Source: Nitrospirota bacterium
GTDB taxonomy: Bacteria; Nitrospirota; Thermodesulfovibrionia; Thermodesulfovibrionales; Magnetobacteriaceae
NCBI GenBank assembly: GCA_015233245.1
Contig: JADFYB010000005.1
Location: 1-50,277 of the forward strand
Reading direction: 5' to 3'
DNA length: 50,277 nucleotides
The notes under the pieces are model-generated. The model made no database searches. It was not told the origin of the DNA and was given only the letters and a program-made list of their open reading frames with translations. Position numbers and translations under genes: made by a program. Each line of letters opens with the position of its first letter. Positions within the stretch are counted from its first letter, which is position 1. Positions 8,190-16,000 of this stretch are shown piece after piece.

Positions 8190-9686
8190 ATGGAAAAGAA
8201 GTTATTACTTTGTAAAGACAACACAATAAGGATAGAGATAGAAAAATGTGTTGAGATATTGAATAAAATATGTAAAAATGTTGTGTTCAAGAGCTTACCC
8301 CAAAATGTGGATATAGGAAAAGGTGATGATGATTTAATTTCTAATAGTAAACGTGAGTCAAATTTGCTTTTTTCAAAAGTCAAAAATGCGGGATATGACA
8401 AACTTGTTTATTTAACAACACGAAGGTATAAAAATAACTATTATTATGATGATGAAGATGCTGAGTCAGTTGTAACTATAGTATCTTTTAGTAATTGGGA
8501 TGTTTATACTAATTTACCTAGGGAAAACGGACTTTTTTATTTTATCACAGCAATTTTACTAGAAGGCTTTTATGACTCTGAAGATTTAAAGATGCATTAC
8601 AAACGTACCGGATGTGTATTTGATTATTTAGATGATAAGAGTGATATAGATTACGGGATGAGAGAAGGTCATATTTGTGATGATCACCAGAAAGGACTTA
8701 CGGAAGCTATAAACAAAAACTATGGACTAAAAAATATTTACGAGGATACACAAAAACTGCTAAATTTTCTAAGAAATAATTCAAAGTGGAACAGGAACGT
8801 TTTGTCTGGGGGTGATACAGAAGAGCTATCAACCTTCGATGAAAGATTGTTTATAGAGAATGTGGCTAAAATATATGAAAAATCCGGAGTAGTTGCCAAA
8901 CCTAACGAACTCATTTACAACTACATAGTTGACGTTTATCTGGAAGGGAAAACAAAAACAGTAGTTGAATGTAAATTTAATTTGCAAGCAGGGATGATTG
9001 CAGTAAGTGAATTTGCAAAAAAGGTTGAAATACTGAAAAGAAAAGGCTTGATAGATGACGGTGAAATTGTTTCATATATAGGCTTTACTGATGAGGAAAA
9101 AACTATTGCGGAAACACATAAAATTAGACTACTTACATTTGATGAACTGAAAAAGCAATATTTAGAAGTAGAAGCGACAGTCTTAGGTTTTAAAACTGTT
9201 ATAGAATATAGAGCAAAGAAACCTAAATCCCCAGATATATTTGTGATAATACCATTTATAAAGAGTTATGATGATGTTTATGAAGGGATACAAAAGGTAG
9301 CTGAAGAATTAGACTTAGCATGTGAAAAAGCGGATGAAAAAGAGTTTGAAGGTAATGTAATGGATAGAGTTTACCAAATGATAATAAACGCAAAAATTGT
9401 AATAGCTGTATTAACACCTCTTTTAGAAAAGTGTGATAAAAAGCTTAGGGTTATGTGTCATAATCCTAATGTTTATTTCGAGCTGGGCTATGCACTTGCT
9501 ATCAAAAAACAGGTGATAATGCTCACTAATGATATTGAAAGTTCTCCTTTTGATGTACAACAATATAAAAAGATTCCCTATGAAAGTGTTACAGAGATGA
9601 AACCTAAACTCAGGGAAATGCTGGAAACCATTATTAGAGAAGGATACAAAAAAAGCCGTAATCAACAAGAGTCAGCTTCATATTAA
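8190..9686 (+). CDS. multidomain defence-type protein: uncharacterised N-terminal domain, Mrr-like PD-(D/E)XK nuclease domain, C-terminal TIR/nucleoside-deoxyribosyltransferase-like domain
   Basis: HYKRTGCVFDYLDDKSDIDYGMREGHICDDH; YNYIVDVYLEGKTKTVVECKF (D...ExK-type core); SPDIFVIIPFIKSYDDVYEGIQKVAEEL...IINAKIVIAVLTPLL...NPNVYFELGYALAIKKQVIMLTND. Confidence 0.75.
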   Translation: MEKKLLLCKDNTIRIEIEKCVEILNKICKNVVFKSLPQNVDIGKGDDDLISNSKRESNLLFSKVKNAGYDKLVYLTTRRYKNNYYYDDEDAESVVTIVSFSNWDVYTNLPRENGLFYFITAILLEGFYDSEDLKMHYKRTGCVFDYLDDKSDIDYGMREGHICDDHQKGLTEAINKNYGLKNIYEDTQKLLNFLRNNSKWNRNVLSGGDTEELSTFDERLFIENVAKIYEKSGVVAKPNELIYNYIVDVYLEGKTKTVVECKFNLQAGMIAVSEFAKKVEILKRKGLIDDGEIVSYIGFTDEEKTIAETHKIRLLTFDELKKQYLEVEATVLGFKTVIEYRAKKPKSPDIFVIIPFIKSYDDVYEGIQKVAEELDLACEKADEKEFEGNVMDRVYQMIINAKIVIAVLTPLLEKCDKKLRVMCHNPNVYFELGYALAIKKQVIMLTNDIESSPFDVQQYKKIPYESVTEMKPKLREMLETIIREGYKKSRNQQESASY

Positions 9687-9764
9687 AAAATAGGATAAAG
9701 CTGCCCCTTTTTCAGATGATGGTATTTCTAAAAAGTTATCTTTTTAAATTTTTTCATCTTTTCG

Positions 9765-9946
9765 TCTGTTTAGCGGGCGGAGCTCGCTGTGAAAATTTTT
9801 AAGCGGCGGAACGCCGGTTAAAAAATTCTTTAATTCGGACAGCCACAGGGGGCAGCCACTACATATAAAAATCGCTGATAAAAACCTAGGGTCAAGGGAG
9901 CTGGCTCCCTTGCAGGAGGGTCTAAGGGAGGGCAGCGCCCTCCCTT
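9765..9946 (+). repeat. dispersed intergenic hairpin element, copy 2
   Basis: GCGGGCGGAGCTC...GCGGCGGAACGCCGGTTAAAAAATTCT...CAAGGGAGC-TG-GCTCCCTTG...AAGGGAGGGC-AGC-GCCCTCCCTT. Confidence 0.8.
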
Positions 9947-9974
9947 TACACTTAACTCCCTTCTCACTCAACCT

Positions 9975-10784
9975 TCAATAAAAAACATTCTCAAGAAACA
10001 AACCTTTGGCAGGCATGGTTTTACCGGCAAGAGTTCTGTTGCAAGCGTTTATTATTTCATTTATTTTTAGCGTATCAACTTTGCCATAACCGGCATCAAC
10101 CAAAGTGCCGGCTATGTTTCTGACCATGTGGCGAAGAAAGCCACTAGCCATTATCGTTATCTTTATATAGTTTCCTTCAATAACCGTTCCAAAAAGATCA
10201 ACATGTTCCATTACTGATATGTTTAATGAAAAAATCTCTCTCTCAGTTGTTTTAATATCAGTGTCTGAAGCTGTAAATGATTTAAAGTCTTTTTTACCGA
10301 TAAAACACCTTGCCGCATCAGTCATTTTGACAACATCAAGGGGGCGCTTCAGGTGGCAGCAGTACCTATAGAAGAAAGGACTCAACACCTCTGAGTTATA
10401 AATTAAGTAAAAGTAGGTTTTAGACTTTGCATCATACTGGGGGTGAAAGCCGGAGTCAACAACAGCGGCAGCGGTTATTTTAATATCCTCAGGGAGAGAG
10501 CTGTTTAGGGCTCTCATAAATATGTCAGAGCTATGGGTTAATGATGTGGTAAAAGCGGCAATTTGCCTTAGAGCATGAACCCCTGCATCAGTGCGGCCTG
10601 AGCCTATTAACGTGACATTCTCACCGGTTATATCCTCTAAGACGGCTTCTATCGTACCCGCAATAGTTTTACCGATGGGTTGCCTTTGCCAGCCAAGATA
10701 ATTTGTCCCGTCATATTGTATAGCCAATCGGATTTTTTTTGACATTTTTTTTAAGGGACTGTTAACTGGCAGCATCTGAGTCAA
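9975..10784 (-). CDS. truA: tRNA pseudouridine(38-40) synthase (likely starts at internal MSKKIRLAIQYDG)
   Basis: IRLAIQYDGTNYLGWQRQP...LIGSGRTDAGVHALRQIAAF...GFLRHMVRNIAGTLVDAGYGK. Confidence 0.96.
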   Translation of the reverse strand: MTQMLPVNSPLKKMSKKIRLAIQYDGTNYLGWQRQPIGKTIAGTIEAVLEDITGENVTLIGSGRTDAGVHALRQIAAFTTSLTHSSDIFMRALNSSLPEDIKITAAAVVDSGFHPQYDAKSKTYFYLIYNSEVLSPFFYRYCCHLKRPLDVVKMTDAARCFIGKKDFKSFTASDTDIKTTEREIFSLNISVMEHVDLFGTVIEGNYIKITIMASGFLRHMVRNIAGTLVDAGYGKVDTLKINEIINACNRTLAGKTMPAKGLFLENVFY

Positions 10785-10965
10785 CAGGTTTTAAATAAAT
10801 TTTTAAAAACGGGCGAAGTTCCTCAAAATGGACAAACAGAGAGTCACGCAGGTCTGACACAGCCTCCTCAGAGCTATCCCCCTCTCCGTACAGGTCAACC
10901 TCAAGACACTCTGCTACAAATCTGTCATTTTTTTGCCTTATTGTAAAATGAAATGTTTGTATCAT
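10762..10965 (-). CDS. HicB-like small protein (orphan antitoxin-fold)
   Basis: MIQTFHFTIRQKNDRFVAECLEVDLYGEGDSSEEAVSDLRDSL; HicB-type beta-hairpin followed by helix; no adjacent HicA seen. Confidence 0.6.
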   Translation of the reverse strand: MIQTFHFTIRQKNDRFVAECLEVDLYGEGDSSEEAVSDLRDSLFVHFEELRPFLKIYLKPVDSDAAS

Positions 10966-10997
10966 TAGGGTGTGGCGGAATTGTTATCAGGCGTCTT

Positions 10998-11936
10998 TTA
11001 TGAGGTCTCAGGGCTGCCTGAACCGCTAGTGCTTGCAGACATTTCGGAGTAATTCTTATAATATGATTGCACTTTTGCGATATAGTTTTTGGTTTCAGCT
11101 GGCATTCTTGACGGACGTCTTTCAAGATTACCCATACCCCAGTTGTATGCTGCTACGGCTTGAGTGACATTTCCATCATATCTGTCCAAAAGTTGCCGGA
11201 GGTATTTAGTGCCACCCTCGATATTTTCCTTGGGATTAAATGAATTTCTTACGCCAAGGTCTCTGGCAGTTGCCGGCATAAGCTGCATAAGTCCTCTTGC
11301 TCCGGCTCTGGATATGGCATGGGAGTTGCCACCGCTTTCAGCTCGCATCACAGCTTTTATCAGAGCTGAGTCCACACCGTATTTATCTGCCGCCCTCTGT
11401 ACCACCTCATCATATCTGTCAACTCGTGAGTTTGGAGCCATTGTGTTAGCGTTAGAGGAGTCGGTTTTACTATCAGTTGGTTTAGTGTTATCAACTGTGC
11501 CAGGATCCTCTAAAGATTTGTATGACTGCTCAAAATCCTGACGCTTTGCTATATTATTTGACGCAAGCATGGCATCACGGTAAGCATAAGCTGACATTGC
11601 ACTATAGAGCGATGTGGATGCAGTTGAGGACTTATTGTCATCTAAACCAATAGAGGGAAGTTGATTCCCTGCAGCCGGCAAAATATTCCTGTTTTGTCCA
11701 TCATCTTTTGAGGTTGATATATCAAGGGCTTTAATAAAGGTATTCTTTAGAGTTTCCTGTTGGTTAGGGTTAGAGTGCTTATGATTATCGGGCTTTTTAT
11801 GGTTCATTGCGGTGTGTAAAACCGACCTGAAGTCCTGCCTGCGCTCTAAAGATGACCCGTCAGTTTTTGGAACCAGGTCCTGGCCACTGTCTAAATTTGC
11901 ATTTATATTGCCAACCATATGTATATATTGTTGCAA
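10998..11936 (-). CDS. SLT-domain lytic transglycosylase with long low-complexity N-terminus
   Basis: YDEVVQRAADKYGVDSALIKAVMRAESGGNSHAISRAGARGLMQLMPATARDLGV...NIEGGTKYLRQLLDRYDGNVTQAVAAYNWG. Confidence 0.92.
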   Translation of the reverse strand: MQQYIHMVGNINANLDSGQDLVPKTDGSSLERRQDFRSVLHTAMNHKKPDNHKHSNPNQQETLKNTFIKALDISTSKDDGQNRNILPAAGNQLPSIGLDDNKSSTASTSLYSAMSAYAYRDAMLASNNIAKRQDFEQSYKSLEDPGTVDNTKPTDSKTDSSNANTMAPNSRVDRYDEVVQRAADKYGVDSALIKAVMRAESGGNSHAISRAGARGLMQLMPATARDLGVRNSFNPKENIEGGTKYLRQLLDRYDGNVTQAVAAYNWGMGNLERRPSRMPAETKNYIAKVQSYYKNYSEMSASTSGSGSPETS

Positions 11937-12189
11937 TTATTGTGCCAGAGCTTTTTTATAAAACCGGCATTCTCACCAAAAATCTTGACTTTTTAAGTGG
12001 TATCTGATATATAATTGGTTAAAGTACACACAATATACTTATCCGTAGCATAAAAGTATTTATGTAGTGTATTGGCTGTTGAGTATAGTGATGTAATTTG
12101 TACATTTGCGAAGATGAGAGTGAACAAGGGGATGGTCGTTATGGCTTGATTGAGACAGGCAGTTTTTGTTTAAGGGAGTAAAAAGTGGA

Positions 12190-12206
12190 TTGGGGGGTAT
12201 ATTGCC
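12190..12206 (+). promoter_or_regulatory. possible sigma-54 (-24/-12) promoter
   Basis: TTGGGGGGTATATTGCC: GG/GC dinucleotides with 10-nt spacing, 78 nt before the GH19 start. Confidence 0.3.
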
Positions 12207-12283
12207 TGCGATTGTTTATATTAATTGAAGTTCTCAATGATTATCCCAAATTTATAAAATTAAACAAGTAGGAGAAAAAAACT

Positions 12284-12904
12284 ATGAGTATTTCAAAAGA
12301 GAATTTAGTTATGATTGCTCCGGCATCTGCATCGGTAGCAGAGAGTTTTGTTGAGCCTTTGAATGCTGCGATGGATGAGTTTGAAATTTCTGTGAATGAG
12401 AAACGCCAGGCAGCATTTCTTGCTCAAATTTTGCATGAATCTACATCTCTGACGCACTTGGAGGAGAATCTAAATTATAGTGCAGACGCTTTGAAGAATT
12501 ACTTTGGCTCGCACTTCAAGCCAGAGGAATTTGCAGTTTTTGCCAGACAGAAAGAAAAAATTGCTAACAGAGTTTATGCTAACAGGATGGGTAATGGTCC
12601 CGAGACTTCAGGTGATGGTTATAAATATAGAGGGAGGGGGTTAATTCAACTGACTGGTAAGGACAATTATAAAGAATGTGGAGATGCTTTAAGGTTAAAT
12701 TTGGTTAATGACCCTGAATTATTAAAAGAATCTGTTAGTGCATGTAGATCGGCAGCCTGGTTTTGGAAAAAACATGGGTTGAACGAATTAGCCGATAAAG
12801 ATCACTTTACAGAAATCACTCATAAAATTAATGGTGGAAAGATTGGTTTAGTTGAAAGAAAAAATTTTTGGGCTAAAGCAAAAGAAGTTTTTGGAAGCTC
12901 TTAG
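12284..12904 (+). CDS. GH19 chitinase/endolysin-type lysozyme
   Basis: FLAQILHESTSLTHLEENLNYSADALKNYFGSHFKPEEFAVFARQKEKIANRVYANRMGNG...GDGYKYRGRGLIQLTGKDNYKECG; GH19 endolysin motifs; SD AGGAG upstream. Confidence 0.92.
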   Translation: MSISKENLVMIAPASASVAESFVEPLNAAMDEFEISVNEKRQAAFLAQILHESTSLTHLEENLNYSADALKNYFGSHFKPEEFAVFARQKEKIANRVYANRMGNGPETSGDGYKYRGRGLIQLTGKDNYKECGDALRLNLVNDPELLKESVSACRSAAWFWKKHGLNELADKDHFTEITHKINGGKIGLVERKNFWAKAKEVFGSS

Positions 12905-12921
12905 AAGTTTATTTTGGATTG

Positions 12922-12982
12922 GGGTTTCAAAACCCTTTGCGGCAGGGGAGGGGGTCTAACGGGAAGGCAGCGCCCTCCCCTG
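12922..12982 (+). repeat. dispersed intergenic hairpin element, partial/divergent copy 3
   Basis: GGGTTT-CA-AAACCC then GCGGCAGGGGAGGGGGTCTAACGGGAAGGCAGCGCCCTCCCCTG; shares GGCAGCGCCCTCCC block with copies 1 and 2. Confidence 0.6.
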
Positions 12983-13002
12983 AACTCTCTTCGTCCTTCC
13001 CC

Positions 13003-16000
13003 TTACTTAACTATTTCAACTTGTTTATTTGGAATTTCGCCAAACATCTCAGGTGCATAGAGCGCTTCAACACGGCTTTCGGGTAGCAGGAATGTTCCCT
13101 CGTTATTGAATCTAACCGTATATGTCACACTGAATTTCCCCTTTGGCACGTACCGGTAGTATGCTCTCAGGCCTTCAAATGAGTTTTCTCTATAAACCTC
13201 TTCGGCATAGCCTTGGGGTGCTGTCGTGTTGGCTGAGGAAAGTATTGCTGAGTCTCTTTTTAGGCCGGTGCCCAGTATTGATGACCCTGAGGGGATTGGA
13301 TCTGAGACTACCACCCAGGTCATATCACTTTGAGCATCTATTTCAAGAGTTACGCTTGCAACATCACCCTTTGACCACTTGCCCTGGGTTTTCTGCTGTA
13401 CCGGCTCCACGGTTTTCTTTATCCGGTATCCGGTTGAGACAGGCTCTTTTAGCGGGATAGCAGCAAGCGATGAGACTGTAACCCACGGTGCTCCATTACC
13501 ATTGTGAACAACGGAAAGAGTATTTCCTTTGCCAGTATTTACATCAGGAAAGCCAAAAGACAGAGTGCCGCCTTTTGGAGTTTTATTAAAATCAAGTGTT
13601 TTGCTCTTATCCGATAAGGTAGCCGATGTGGTTCCGGTTACTTTTGTTTTTTCAAATTTATCAGAAAACTTATCCATCGCCACAACTCCCCACGCATTAG
13701 CAACCGTTGTGCTCCAGTGGCCGTGTTTTAGTGACTGCACTGTGCCATTAGCTATACGGACAACATCCTCTTTCCAATCATCAAAGGAAAGCACCGTAAG
13801 GAGCGCCTTAACCGTGTTGGTATCCGGTGAGGACATAAGCCAAAACAGGTTTTGGTTAGCATCTGCTGACAGTCCCATCACTGTGCCCTGTGTATTCATT
13901 CTTGAGCGTAAAATTGTTTTTGCCTCTTTTAGAAGCTTATCCCTATTGGCGATGTTTTGCCCCCGTTGAAGGATGTTCATCCAGTCAAGCAGGGCTGAGG
14001 TCGGCCACAGATTAGGCTCGATGGTTATAGGTTTAAGGTAACCGGCTTCAACCGCAGCGTAACGGGAAATAGCCTCAATAGCGACAAGTTTTCTTATTGA
14101 TACATCCGCCGTTGGCAGCGCCGAATTCCGTATAACCTTTCCCTCCACAAAATTAGTAAGAGCGCTGAGCATTTGTGATAAGATGGATTCAGGAATCTTA
14201 TATTGTGCCTCGTTAAGTATCGAAAGGATGTATGAAGTTAGCACATCGCTGCCCTCAGTCATTGTTGGAAAATATTTTGCAAAACCATCTTTGTCAAGAT
14301 ATGCGGGGATTGTCTCCATTATCTTATCCAGTCCCTTTTTATCTTTCAGAGCGACGGCTTTCGATATCCTCTGCTCAAGGCATGTGTAGGGATAAGCACT
14401 CATAAAGTTAGAGACACCGTCAAGTCCATTAGATAGCCGCCCTGTGACTTTTACATCTATACCGCCTTTTTCTGAAACAGCACTTGCAGGTTTTTCAACC
14501 TCAACGGTATATTTTTTATCTTTGAGCTGACTAAGTGTTGCCTGAAAAGTCCTAACCCTTACAGCTTCAAGCACTGTGGAGAATTTCTTAAGTTTATCTG
14601 AGGCTTTACCAGAAGTCTCTTTAGCCGCAACCTCATAATCAATTCGCTTGATGCCGTAGGGAACCTTGATTTCCCAGCCGATTTCTTTTGCCTCACCGGG
14701 AGCCAATTTCTCAGTTATTTTATTACGAGGGGTATTTCCCGCTTTTCCATCCATCGTTAATTCTAACCCAACCTCTGCTTCAATAGTACGGTCTGAGCCG
14801 TTTCTAACGGTAAACCCAGCCTTGTAACTATCCCCTTCACGGACAGTTGGGGGAGTGCCGCCAAATAATATCAAATCCTGAGACGACTTTATTGTGGCCT
14901 CTCCTGTGCCAAATAGATTAGCACCGGATGTCGCCACAGCAGCTATTTTAAAGGCGGTAAGAGAGTCATTGAGTGGAATTTCAACATCAGCCTCTCCGTT
15001 TGAGTCAACCGTTACAGTGCCTTTCCAAAAAAGCAGCGTATCAAACAGCTCTCTGGTAATTTGTCTTCCTCCGCCACCTCCATGCGCAAGGGCTTTCTTA
15101 CCGAAGTGGCGCTTACCTACCACCATCATCTGGGCTGTTGAGGTCACAACTTCATACGGGCGCTCCCCCATCATTGCCTTTAGTAAATCCCAACTGCTGT
15201 TTGGATATAGCTCCAAAAGCCCCTCATCAACTGCAGCCACTGCAGCCTCTGTGCCGGAAGACACCGGCTTTCCGTCTGCCGTCGTTACCTTTATATGTAC
15301 TTTTGCCTTACTGCGAATCTTATACGTGTCCCTGTCAGCCTTGACCTCCACATTTAGCGTGTTTGGCCGCCAGCCAACCCTGATTTTGCTAAGGCCAAAC
15401 TTATAGGCAGGTTTTCCGGGATCAAACATAAACCCGGGTTTTTCATCCCCAATTCGCCCCCTTACGGCAAACACCGACACATAGACATTAGGCGCATAGT
15501 TATTCTTTATCGGAAGCTCAAACACTGGCTCTTTACCGCTTACTTTCTTTACGAAATAATCAATCACTCCCTCACGCTCTGCCGACACTAAAACCGTTGC
15601 CTCCCTAAACGGCATTCTGACCTGAAAACGGGCAGTCTCACCGGCTTCGTATCTTCTTTTTTCCGCAATTACATCAATCCTGTCACTGTTACCTGTGCCT
15701 GAAAGCCACCAGTCATTGCCATCTGAGACCCAGAACTCAGCATCTGAAAACGATTTGTTACCGGCATCATCAGTTGTTACTGCCTCAACTATAATGTTAC
15801 CCCCAAGCGGAGCAGCAGCTTCACAGATTAACAGTCCCTGAGCATTGGTTTTTCCCTCACACGCCGTCCCTATCTTCTTAATTTCAGTCACACTGCTAAA
15901 GCCGTAAAATCCTCCGGTTATTCGCCGTCTGTGGCTATAGTTTTTCCTCTGGAAAAAATCTGCTTTAACCGGAGCATTGGCTACAGGCTTACCTGTTGTG

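Noticed and set aside
9744-9971. 75-aa minus-strand ORF
   Set aside because: Lies within the dispersed hairpin repeat; reads through stem-loops and has no motif.
10925-11125. 66-aa minus-strand ORF
   Set aside because: Overlaps the SLT 3' end and HicB-like start in another frame; no support.
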